A stretch of 64,000 nucleotides of DNA from assembly GCA_027605045.1 (NCBI GenBank), contig JAQFWX010000131.1, positions 31,776 through 95,775 on the forward strand, written 5' to 3'. Shown here one piece after another: positions 45,495 to 57,042 of the stretch. A program made the position numbers and the translations under genes. Position 1 is the stretch's first letter; every line of letters begins with the position of its first letter. This stretch comes from Phallus indusiatus. Lineage: Eukaryota > Basidiomycota > Agaricomycetes > Phallales > Phallaceae. Under the pieces are notes generated by a model. The model saw only the letters and a list, made by a program, of their open reading frames with translations. It had not been told where the DNA came from and did not search any database.

Positions 45495-47220
45495 TTAGGG
45501 GAACCACGCCCATATCTCTATTTCCTCAGCAACACCGAATCCAGAACCGGAGTTTAAGCAGTTGTCCTGTACACCGCATTGCGCAGTGATCTTATCAATC
45601 AAAATCAACGCAACTCCTTTTTCTTCAAGCATACCCCAAAGCTTTCGTTCCGCCTCTTCGCGTTGCTTATAGGCCATTAAAATATAAGGTCGACCAGCAG
45701 AAGCTTCGCCATCGTTAGCGCCGAATGCCTCGTCTGTAGGCTGTTTGACAAGGTTACAAATAGTCCGAACAAGGGAGGGAAATGATGCAGTGTTATAAGT
45801 CACATCTGCCATACTGCCATTCATATATCAATAATGAGCCTGTATAGATTATTGTTCGAGAGATCACAGACATTACCAGGTCAAGTGGCATCGCGGCTTC
45901 CGGGGGAAAACGGTCACAGTCCCAATCTAAGATTAATGGCTTGATAACCACAGACGGAAATGCACATTTGTTTACAGAGATATTGTGATTTATAATTGAA
46001 ATCGCAGACGCTGGAAATATGATTATTATTGACGTTTAATGAAGCAATGATGTAAAGCCCCTGTGGTAGTGGACACACCTTGATCACTTGCAAGGACTTC
46101 CGCAACTCGTTTCGGACAAAATCGATGAAATAAAGCGGCAAGACAAATAGAAACTATTCCAGTTCCACAACCTATAGGTGAATGCCGTTTGACTTGCAAA
46201 GAAAGATAACTTCTTTTTTAGGTTGCCTACCTAATTCAAGAACACGGATTCGCGAAGATGCGTTGCCAGAATATATTCGTTCCCATAAACGGGTCTTTGA
46301 CGGTTTAAATATATCCTCGGCTTTCTCATGTGTTATAAAAAGCTGAGAAAGCCATGAACTAAGCATTAGTCCGCTGTCCCAGATTTTCTAGCATGACACA
46401 TGAGGGAACTTGAATCGAATAGACTTGGAACAATTAAGCTCACCTTATCCAAATCGAAGGAGGTGTCTTCTCTGAGACATATTACGGCGGGAGTGCAAGA
46501 ATTCGCGAAATCTGATTCAACAGCCGTGGTAGAATTGGCTGAAGAATCAAGAACACCAGTATGGGCAACAGACGGTGCTGGTATCAAATAAAACCTCTCG
46601 ATCTGACTTTGTTTGGCAGTGTAAGAACCAGCTTCTTTACCGGAATTTTTAGCCAGAATGTTGCCTTTGCCTTTATTCTTCTTTAGTGAGCTCGGCGCGG
46701 AAACTCGAGAATCGTTCTCGATTCTAATAGGCAAACTAAAGACAGGGAAAGGCAAACCGCCCAGATCTCGTTTCGTCAAATCGATAATAACGGAATTGAA
46801 TGGGTCTTTCGAAGGGGGCGTATTACCTCCAATAATAGAAGTTGGCGATTGGCAGAACAAGGCCAATCTCCATTCTCCGCCCCGTGCATCGGTATGAGGG
46901 GATGGAACAGAAAGAGCCTTGTACATGGATGAAGTGTGCCATGTTGTCAATTTAATTTTAGGTGTCATGAATTCAAAGGAATCCATAATTGAGTTGGATT
47001 GGCCATGGGGAACTGCTGGCCCTGCTTTTGAATCGGACGAGACACGGATCCACGCATAATATATATCGATTGCCTCCTCAAGGTATGCGATTCGCAGGTC
47101 ATTGGCAATTTGGGGAGTGAAAGTTATTTCAACAGATCTTGAAAACAAGTTTCCTTTGCCACTTGAGCCAATATAGACGGATTGAGGAGGTGGCCGCAGG
47201 AAACTCAGATAGAAAAACAT
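45495..47220 (-). CDS. METTL21/Efm2-type protein-lysine methyltransferase with N-terminal extension
   Basis: Exons 47220-46444, 46387-46231, 46171-46079, 46010-45872 and 45813-45495 join to about 494 aa. Family 16 methyltransferase features are in order: KIWDSGLMLSSWLSQLF, the SAM-binding motif VLELGCGTGIVSICLA, VLASDQ, PLILDWDCD, and LVIMADVTYNTASFPSLV, then IWAWF near the end. These enzymes modify lysines of translation factors and chaperones. The first ~265 residues are an extension without a recognised domain, as also seen in the longer fungal Efm2 type. The fourth intron uses a GTCTGT donor at 45871; this choice keeps the frame and restores the family sequence across the join. The substrate is not readable. 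It is divergent from the small gene at 47690, sharing a 470-bp spacer. Confidence 0.85.
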
Positions 47221-47689
47221 TCTTAGTCAGCTCAATGCCGTCCGTCTTTTCCATTCTTACCATCAAGCCTGACAATACAAGTGCTGTTATGCGCCATACC
47301 ATAAGTCTGCTCTGCCTTAATAATCATTTTAACTCTTGCAGATTGAGCACATAAAAACCATTATATTTTATGTTAGGGGTCGCCACCACCACCACCACAG
47401 CACAGTCCGCGACCATTTACTGCCCACTAATCTGCAATCCGGGCGATTTTCCAAGGCGTTCACTAATGCCCAAGCCAAAAACCCTTGATGTGTTATAACA
47501 CAGGGTATACTATACCAGTGGCATAACCTTTCTCCCGCGGACGGATCCTGAAATACAAGAACCCAGCCCAACGAGCTCGTGACAGTGTACATACCTCCTT
47601 TTAACTGTACCACGCTGCTTTGATAGAACCGCCACCAATCACATTTTAAAAACATTCTCAGCTCCTCAAACATCAATAATTAAACTACA
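47221..47689. other. divergent promoter spacer
   Basis: 469 bp between the methyltransferase (minus) and the small gene (plus). It probably contains both promoters. No clear TATA box at a useful distance was noted. Confidence 0.4.
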
Positions 47690-48242
47690 ATGTCCACACT
47701 TCCAGGCTCCGATTCGTGCTACTACACTCCCAAAATGGAGGTAAGCAGAACCCGTTTTCATTCATCCGCCACTTTGTCTAAACTAACCTCTTTGCGCAGA
47801 AAACTGCAAACACTACTAAAGAATTCGATGCTTCTGACCGGACGAAGAGTTTCATAACTCTTTCTAATGCACAAGGGCTAAACTTCTTGGATCAAATGTA
47901 TCCAGAACCACGGCTTTTGCAAATTGAGTGTGAGAGGTTGAGAGTGAACAGGGTAAGCCATTTTTCGCCAGTGCGTCATGATGCTTGATACCAGACTATT
48001 AATGTTTGAATTTAGCCATTTGTACAAGCTGATCGTGATCCTGCAAACCTAGGAATGGGTTTTGCACCTTCAGTCCTACGACAGCGCGCCACCGCATTCT
48101 TGAATGTTGTTTCTGTAAGCATACCGGACTACTCCCAATTAACTATGAATGACGTATATATTTATAGTCGCGTCCTTCCAGACATAACTGGGATAAAAGT
48201 TATGACTCTCTGGCGCTTTTCGAAGTTCCGTTCAGGGCTTGA
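47690..48242 (+). CDS. Small unknown protein, four exons
   Basis: Exons 47690-47740, 47800-47952, 48016-48114 and 48168-48242 all join in phase 0 with good GTAAGC donors and AG acceptors, giving 125 aa. It starts MSTLPGSDSCYYTPKME and ends LALFEVPFRA. The protein is polar and has no TM segment or signal peptide. A central segment FLDQMYPEPRLLQIECERLR looks helical. Consistent phases and splice sites support a real gene, but I do not recognise the family. The last exon is the least certain; reading through its donor would give a different tail. Confidence 0.6.
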
Positions 48243-48712
48243 TTTTCAGCCCTTCTGCTTTATTTGCGCAATATCGTCCACGTTGGATTCTGCTTGGGTT
48301 TGACAAGTCCTTTCACACTACTGTATTTTTATACATATATTTGTACAATTACGTTTCAATGTTTTGAATCTTATATTTATTCCTATTTGTATCCAACAAG
48401 TTACTACAATATGATATACTACTGTTACAGGTATTCTCATTGTCCAGATTCCTCCGTTCCATAACCGTATATGATAGGGGATTTGCGATTAATCAAATAT
48501 ATATAAGTATAAGAATGGATAGATGTTGCTGAGATTGTTCAGAATGATGAAGGGAATGCGGTATTGGTCGGCACTGGTAAGGGTATACTTCTAGAAAAAG
48601 AAGCCAGCGGATATGCTTAGAGATGAGAGAGATGAGGAACGTGTAAAACAAAAAAAAAAGATACAATAGGAACTCAAGAACGAGAATGATGAGCACGGAA
48701 AGACAAGACAAA

Positions 48713-51700
48713 TCACTGCAAAACACATTTATCGGAGTTTCCATCTTGGCGACCTTTTCGGCCTGACCGCTGAACAGGCTTTCCGGGCGTATCGTCAGTA
48801 CCAGATGATGGCACAGTCGTTTCCGTTTCAGGAATCGGCTCATATTCCGAACCACGGTTGCTCCCGCTTAGACGACTAGATCGTGTCATAACACTTCGTG
48901 AGCTCGTAGAATGGTCGCTACCCCCTATGCTAGCCTGCCACTGTACTTGTACGTTATCTTGACTGGGGAGCGAGCAATCCTCTGGGTTGTCGTCTTTTGT
49001 GCACCATTCATGAAAGAAACGGGTGGCGGTGATGATCCAGTAGTTTTGAGATCTTCAGTCGATATACTCGACATCCCGGATGCCTTTGACCGTTTGCGGC
49101 CGAAGATACGGAAGCGATCATTGGCAGTGGCGGATGGTGGAGAGGAAGACACATCTCCTATTAGTGTTGTCGAGGGAGAGACAGGAGTACGACCAGATTG
49201 AATAGGACTATTTGAATGTAAATCACTTGTGGGAGTGTGCTGTCGAACCACATCGGCCGAAAGACGTATCACACGCCCACGAGGTTCACAAGAATCCGAG
49301 GCATCAGCGGCACATCTGGCGTGCGCTATAAGACTGCATTCTTTGCAAAATAGAACGCTCTTCTTAACTGCCTGATTACATATACGGCAGGTAACCGCTA
49401 TTTGAAAAAAAGTCATGTGAGATACACCAAATACATGTCACTTGACATATAAGAAAAATCGTACCTTGACTGAAACTAGACTTCACAAACTCATGAGGTC
49501 GGAAGACAGCCTCCACAGGACTTTGGAGGGTAGGAGTGCTGGGCGGGATTGAACGGGGAGAATTGGGTCGATCGTCGTCGGCGAAAGACAGGCGTCTGAC
49601 ATCCGTTCTCTGAAGATCCGCGCTAACACGTCTCAAGAAAGGAATACTATCCTGTGGGCGCAACTCCTAGAGAGCCGGACAAGACAAGAACAATAAGATG
49701 AAATGAACAAATGATTTTGAAAAGAGCCTGTCAAACCTTATACATTCCCCATTCATTCTTCAGCCATGGATGTTCGAATAGGGTCTCCGCGTTCGGCCTC
49801 TTCGTGGGATCTTTGTTAAAGCACAAAGTAAGAAAGTCCCTTAAGTCGTCTGACAGGTCTTCTGGAAGCGGCGGCATGGGATCTTCGACAATTCGAAACA
49901 TAACTATAACAAAGAAAATAGATATGTTCAGCGATCGATGAATCTATAAAAAATTTGTGATAGACGCATTCTTTTACCTGTCATCCCATTCTGAATATCG
50001 GCGTACGGCGGTCGACCAGTCAATAGTTCTATTATGGTGCAAGCCAATGACCAAATATCAGAAGCCGGCGATGCACCCTTTAGTTCAATTACTTCGGGAG
50101 CCACTGCAAAGAAAAAGCGCTTAGTAATATGTATTGATATTGAAAGATCTCAAAAGGTTGCGACATACTCCAATTAGGAGTTCCAGCCACATCGTTGTTC
50201 ATCTGTTCCATAGCTCGGAGATTCAGCGAGACGCCGAAATCGGATAGTTTGACATTTCCAGTCTTCGTCGTAAGGATGTTAGCCGCTTTAAGATCACAGT
50301 GGACAACCTATAACAGTGGAAGGGGCAAATTAGTGAATAGGCCAAGGGCGAAACAAGCCCAAGCTGACAAGTTAAAATGAAATCCGCACCTGAGACGTGT
50401 GTAGATAGTGCAAACCCTCTAACACTTTGGTTACAAAACTCGCCACCAGACTCTCGTTCAACTTTCCAAAAGCTTTCAAGGTCTGTGACAATGATCCATT
50501 CTCTGCGTACCTGAATTGACAGATCTCGATTAGTTCCCATGGATACATAAAATAAATACAGGATATGACTTACTCAAGAACGATGCTCAGGATATCGGGA
50601 TCACGCGCCATTCCTTCGTATTTGACAATGCTAGGATGGGATAGCTGCTTAACGATCTCGACTTCATGCATAAGCTGCTTGATTTCCTTCTCGCTTAAAC
50701 CTTCTAAACGGATCCGTTTAACAGCTACGGTTTGACCCGTGTTCAAATTCAAAGCGCGGTATACAGTCCCAAATTGTCCACGTCCAATACAGTTCCCAAG
50801 TTGCTACAAATGAGAAGGTCGTGTGGTCAGTCAGCATGTTTTTTTTTCCTTTCTCCTGAGCGCAGTTGCCCGAGCACTCCTAACAGCACCTCCCCTCGAG
50901 CGCTAGCAACAGGCCAAGAGGAACAACAAGACAAAATGACACTCACGTAATGCGTGGCTGGTTTACCATCTTCTTTCACAATGAGAGAGTTGCGTACTTG
51001 ACTTCCGTCCATACCACCGATTAAAGATCTCTCCGCTTTGGATTCACCCGCCGAAATGACGTTGATGCTCTCGTGGCGAGGACGCATGGGTATGCGAGGA
51101 TTAGGACTATCTCCAAACGAGCTTCGTCTATCTTTCAAAGGTTCATTTTCCAACCTCACTTTCGTGGGCGACGGCGACTTTTTCGTAGTCGTTTGGGGGA
51201 GCTGCAGCGTTTCAGAAGAGGAAGGTAGCGTGGACAGCTGTGGATGAGAAGGTGCCCTCGGGAATGGGACAGGGAGAGGAAGATCTGTATCCAGTGATGT
51301 ACGAACAGGAACAGGAATCGGAGAATGTTGAGAAGGCCGTCGAACAGGAGAATATTCAAGACTGGACCGGGGGCTTATTCTGCTACTCAGCTCGGCGGTG
51401 GTGGGGACACGATGTTGAGAATTACGGGGTCTCAGACGAGCATTAGGTGGAGTTGAAGATGGTGTAATAACAGGTTCGGTTGACTCTAACGATCGACGGG
51501 AACGAACAAGTGAAGGTTTCCTTTTCGCCACCGAATCGTCCAAATTCACCATTCCATTACACCCTCCTCCCCGCTCAGTCTCGCCACTGTCTCTACTCGA
51601 CTGTTTACTGGGGCTTCCTCTATCCTTATCCAAATCAAACACTTTCATAAAGTCATCCGGCCACTTTGCCTGTCCGAGGTTGATAGCCTTTTGCAGTGGC

Positions 51701-54700
51701 GAGCTCCCACTATCAATCCCATTCACACCCAAACGGCGCGTCGGGATAGTCCCCTCCTCTGATTCTTCCGCCACCCTCGATAAATCAATCGAATCGCTTC
51801 TCCTCCGATCTTTTCTGCGAGGAAATTCATCTACAGGAGAATTCGGAGAACTAAGTCTACGAATCCTCTGCTGTGGAGATTCTTTTGCCAAAGCAGCTTT
51901 CACCACACTCCCTTCAGTATATGTTAACGACGGCGTATCGCTCGCAAGAGACGTAGCTTCAGTTGTGATAGATTTGATGGTTTCGTACCGCGTTGAGCGG
52001 TTATCCAGGAGACTGGAGTACACAGATGTTTCGGTGTGCGTAGAAGCCATAGATGCTCTTGATGTCGTCGACAGTTTCACAATGGGTCGAGTTCGAGTGT
52101 TGCTGTTGCTATTACTATTGCTATCCACAGGCCCAAATACGTCTTCTTCGTCCGCCACTGCGGACGTGGACATGTCAAAGGACAGCTGAGTAGGCGTAGC
52201 CGTGGATGCAGCCGTGGACGTAACCGCAGCCGCAGGGACGACTTGTCGAGGACGTTTTGCAGGAATCGGAATAGGACTGGTAGAGCGCGACAAATTAGGG
52301 GTAGAAGCGGAGGCCAAACCAACATTCGACGAAATATACACATTATTCTGATTCTTTCCCTGAGCAGTAGGAGATTTCGGAGTCGTAGGAGAAACAGGTG
52401 GAGATCCAGCATTGATGGGGGATTGCTTGGTAGTTTCAACTCTCAACTGAAACTTTTGAGGAGGCGGGTTGTCCTGAAGCTTCTTCACGGCCAAAATTGT
52501 CAGCGCTACTCTTGCCAAACCATCCGACGTAAATGGAACAGCGACGAGATCTTCAACATCGAATATCTCATCCGACGACACACCGAATGCCGCCACACCA
52601 GCTAGAAACTTTGAGATATTCAGCTGTTTCGCCTCTGAAGTAGCCGTTACACTGTCTATCCGAATAACACTGCCCGGGCACACTTTGTTGATGTATCTGC
52701 CCGGCAAGATTATTCATTCACCGTGTATCATCAAAATACAAAGAAAAAAACCAAACTTACTGGCACAGCACATAACCGTCCTTCAGCGCATCACCAAAAT
52801 ATCTCCGCTCTTTCTCTTCACCATTTGCAGTCATAATATTCGTACTCCACGTTCGCTCCAATCGAACCAAACTACCCATCCGCGAATCAATTTCTTCGAT
52901 GTTTGTCTCAGCCTTATTGATGCCGGAGCCAAACCCAGAACCGGAATTAGAACCAGAACTATTGACATGCTTCCGGTGTACAATCTCCTTAACCAGCGCA
53001 GATGCAGCCCGACGTATCATAGATCGTTGGGGAGACGGAACATAATTCGTACACCCAGACACCAACCCACCATTCGACGTGCTTTCACCCGTACTAGTTC
53101 GTTCCTTGGGCGTCACCACAGTCGGAGACGAAGGCGAATCTGAATCTGGCGGTGGCGTCGGTGTCGGTGTCGAAGTCACAGAACGAGCCCGCGGAGACAA
53201 TTCATTCTTCCTATTAGGCGACAACTCGGTCGTTTTCAATTGCAATTGTAATTTAGACGACCGTTGTTGTTGTTGTTTGCTTTCTTCGTCTTTCTTTGTC
53301 GACAATGAGCTGACCGCTACGGGCGCGGACGCAGAATGGGAAGGCGTCGGACGGGCTGAACTGCTCCTCACTCGCTGTGGAGCTTCTCCTAATCCTAGAC
53401 CTGATCCAGATCCTGAACCCGACCCCGACCCCGACCCCGATCCTAACCCTGACCCTGTACGAGCGGAACCAGCTCCAAAAATGGGACTTGGGCTTGGACT
53501 CGGTGTAGTTGACGACGACGAAGGAAGCGGGCTCGGACTCGTATTACGTGCTTCTAAAGGAAGATGCGACGTAGACACTGAACCAACACCACCACGTCCA
53601 AGTCGAGAAGAGCGTGTCGGAGACGATGGCGTTGACGTCGGTGCCGGCGTTGGAGAAGGACTGAGCACAGGTCGAATTGCATTAGACGACGACGCTCTAC
53701 GTTGTTTAATTCCTGATGATCCCGTAGATGGACTAATCGCGCGGGGTGCAATGTGACCGTTCCCACTCCCACTCCCACTTGCGCCTATCCCACTTCCTCC
53801 TCCTCCTCGTGCGGTCTCGAAACTGCTGCGATTCCCTGAAATAGAAGTCGGAGACGCCGCCCTAGCTCTTGAAGCTGCAGTAGAAGTAGTCGCCCGTACT
53901 CTCGGTGACAGCCGCCCCGAAACACCAATACCACCACCATCGTTCTGCGCAGCAGTTCGCGACACAGAGCTTTGGCGCGACATCGACGGTGAGGACGCTG
54001 ACGCTCGAATGGTAGGCGCATCTTCTGAAAAACGACGAGGAGGCTGTTGTAGCAATGACGCATCCGGACTAGAGGGTTTCGCTGTCGACGAGGACGATGT
54101 CGAGGGGATTCGATCCTCAGAGGAAAGAATAGCAGTGGAGGGAAGATCTGAAGTTGAAGCGCTGGGAACCTTTCGCATCGTCGATGGATGTCCCATTCCA
54201 ATTACACGCGACGAGATCTTTGATTTAGAAGATTGTTCCTTAATACCACTCCCAACACCAATACCATCTCCCTTCTCCGTCTTCTTCTTCACTTCTTTCT
54301 CTCTCATCACCGGGGATGACGGCGGATTTGAATTTTCTTCTTTTTTCCTGTCTGGGTTCTCCAGATGCGACGTCGACGCACTAGCTTGGTGGGAGCGCAA
54401 CAGCCGTGACGGTGACTTGGGGGGTATGACTGGAGGAGAAGAAGGAGGAGGAAACGCTACGACTCCCCGAAGTCGGCATCGGCATTTTGGGACGTGATAC
54501 CGCCGACGGGGAGGAAGAGGAAGAAGAAGAAGAAGGAGCTTGTTGTTGTTTCAATTGTGAGTGTGAGGAAACAGCAGACGGCGAGCCAGATGATTTTGTA
54601 TGTGCCGTGGTGGAGGTATTACCACCACCCCCTGAAGCTTTGACCGTCCCACTCAATAACCTTGATGACAGAATTGAACTCGAGACACGCTTCCTGAGTT

Positions 54701-55825
54701 CCCCCTTTTCGGCTACTATGGGGGTAGACTTCTCAGAAGAATCCTTGGTGCGCGAGGAACCGTTTCGCAGGGTTGGAGCGGGTGGCTCTACGAAACTGAG
54801 CTTGCGGATACGAGCGGGAGGGAATAATCCGCCGAGCGATAAAAGGGGAGAGCGACTTTTAGAGGAGGACGGTGGTGGAGGGATGTGATCGGAAGAACCT
54901 TGCTTGTTGGCGTTTTCGGCAATGTGGTGAAGGAGAGTAGGGGATGACATTGACGCTTTTGATAAGGACGGTGCCACGAAGGCTGACCAGCCACCAACAT
55001 TCTCATTCTCGATTCCATTATCATTATCATGATCAGCATATGACTGTGGTTGGTCATGTCGCGGCATAGAGGGCCCAGAGAACCGCTGCATTCCTTCTGT
55101 GGAACTGGGCGCTAGCAAGTGACAAACAAAAAGTAAGTATACGTGCGTGTGGAGGAGAAAATCCAGGAGATAGGGGTAGGTGGCATCGGGTCAAAAAAAA
55201 AACATAAAACAAACAAACACATACCGGTTGAATTACTGTTGGACGGGTGGTGAGAATCCGAAGCACGTGTCTTAACGCGAGTGCTGTGTTTACGAAGTAC
55301 GCGAGGACGAGGTGGGTTAGCAGGGGGCGGCGGGGAAATGTCGTTGGGTGGTTTGATGGTTAAGGAGTGTGGATTGACATTATAGTCCGCAGATGTGCGA
55401 TTGACGGGTGTTGAAGTGCCAGAGGATGTACCAGAGGGGATATCAATGCTACCATTGCTGTTGTTGTTATTCTCAGACGCGGGGGATCGACGAAAAATGG
55501 AAGGTCGATGGAAATGGCTGTTGAATGCAGACGGGGGAGGAGCCTGTGGCCGATGGGTATGTGATTTCTCTATTTCGTTTCTAGTATTATTGTTATTATT
55601 ATTATTGTCGCCGGAGTCGTTTGATTCCTTTTCTCGGCTCTTTTTCGTAATGGTGACGTTGCGGATAGTCTCTTGCAAAGACGAGCGAAAGATACGCTTG
55701 AGAGTCTTCGGCTGCTGCTGCTGTTGCGAAGTTTGTTTCCCAGCACCCGGCGACGAACGAGAATCTACTTGCTCTTGAACAAAATGAGTTGAGAGATTAC
55801 GAACGGGATTAAGAATCGCAGCCAT
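48713..55825 (-). CDS. Cdc7/SepH-like septation kinase with internal CH domain and C1 zinc finger
   Basis: Exons: 55825-55225, 55111-54501, 54415-52761, 52696-50947, 50803-50574, 50510-50390, 50307-50169, 50103-49978, 49903-49737, 49666-49465, then 49397 onward to a stop at 48713; about 2,050 aa. The first ~900 residues are Ser/Pro-rich and disordered. A calponin-homology domain ([45 protein letters not shown]) spans the 52760-52697 intron. After another Ser-rich stretch comes the kinase: [37 protein letters not shown]. It is closest to Cdc7/SepH of the septation initiation network. A C1 finger follows, starting at RPHEF and spacing HX12CX2CX10CX2CX4HX2CX7C. The final frame ends KCVLQ, a possible CaaX box. 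Uncertain joins: the 54500-54416 intron and the last one near 49000. Confidence 0.82.
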
Positions 55826-56304
55826 TTGTTTTGAAAAATAATAACGAAATCGCGAGAGAGAATAGAATACCCAGGAGGAGGAGCTTTGTTTAATTAAACC
55901 GAGGTTGTTTGGGAAGCGATCCTCAAAGAGTCCATGAACAACAACAGTTATGGCGCATGAAAGATTTCGGGGATTCGCTAGTTGGGCGAGTGTGGCGTTG
56001 TCAAGGAAAAAGAAAAGAAAAAGAAAGAAAAAAACCTTTGACCGCCCCTCCGACCCGAAGGTCACTATTTCGAGGTTGACGGTGACAAAACACGGGACCG
56101 GGCATTTGCGGTAATTTGTTCCCACGGTCTAATGTGCCTTGTGTTCAGACTTTGATCGAAGCTTACTTCCTTTTGCGCCCCGGTGTCTTTGGTACATGCA
56201 CACAGCATTGATTGATTATAATTTAGAGACTAGTTCATATGGATTGTATGTATATTGAAATGAGACATTTTGCTAGAACATTCTGTCCATCGCACCCCAG
56301 CTGA
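55826..56304. other. intergenic, 5' flank of the kinase gene
   Basis: Holds no gene. T-rich minus-strand sequence just before the kinase start (around 55990-56040). Confidence 0.4.
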
Positions 56305-57042
56305 CTACATACGTAAAAACACGGCTACTAGTAGGCCTGGGATGCCAATAAACAGCATTAATCCCCAAAGGGTCGTCAGGGTCCGTAGGAAGAGTCTCAA
56401 AGCCGAGAGAACGGCTGCCGTCTCCGGATTCACAGTATTCTGATCATGACGCAGATATGACGCATGTTTATCATTTGCCCATCTGAAAAACGACTTGTGT
56501 TAGGAGACTGATCGCTTCGCAAGCAATGCAGCTAAATTGTCGCTCCACACTCTGCCATATTGCATTGCAATAGTTGGATCAACAAAAGGCTCGACAGTAT
56601 ATGCGAAACATTGCAAAACGCAGCGCCCGTCACGGTCGGTGGAAAAATCAGACTACTACCCTCTGGAAGTGTTATCAGTGATATCAGCCACCGGAGGAAG
56701 CAGTCTGACTTTTTAAATAGTTGGATAACACTCACCAATCACCAATGTGAAAAGGAGAGACAGGCATATCCTGTGTATGTAGGACGCGGGAATTCTGGCT
56801 TGAAAGGTGTCTGAAAGTATGCACCGTGAGGAACATTCCCGCGAGACTTCACCTTCTCTCCTCCCAGCTCGCCCATACAGCCAATTTAAATCGGTTTCGG
56901 TCTTCTTACGACAAGGGACACACGTGCATAAAGCCGAAGCCATTGACTTCTGAAAGCAGTTAGAGCCTGTGACCAACGATCCCACGTTTTGGCTCAGACT
57001 CAGAACAATCGGTAGGAATTTGACTTCTTCGCCGACTGACAT
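56305..57042 (-). CDS. Putative membrane protein of unknown function
   Basis: Exons 57042-56736, 56704-56551 and 56482-56305 join (phases 1 and 2) to about 212 aa. Hydrophobic segments include ICLSLLFTLVIDCFLRWLIS and, at the C-terminus, LWGLMLFIGIPGLLVAVFLR. A Cys-rich stretch (CTCVPCRKK) lies near residue 45. The second and third exons are coherent: LLIQLLQCNMAEWANDKHAS is restored exactly across the last splice, which supports the model. The first exon is less sure and may be preceded by another exon ending at 57051 (TTACGAAG before GTGGCAATG). I do not recognise the family. Confidence 0.55.

Noticed and set aside
53079..53756. 225-codon forward frame opposite the kinase gene
   Set aside because: Shadow of the Ser/Gly/Pro-rich coding strand; its low-complexity product mirrors the antisense codons.
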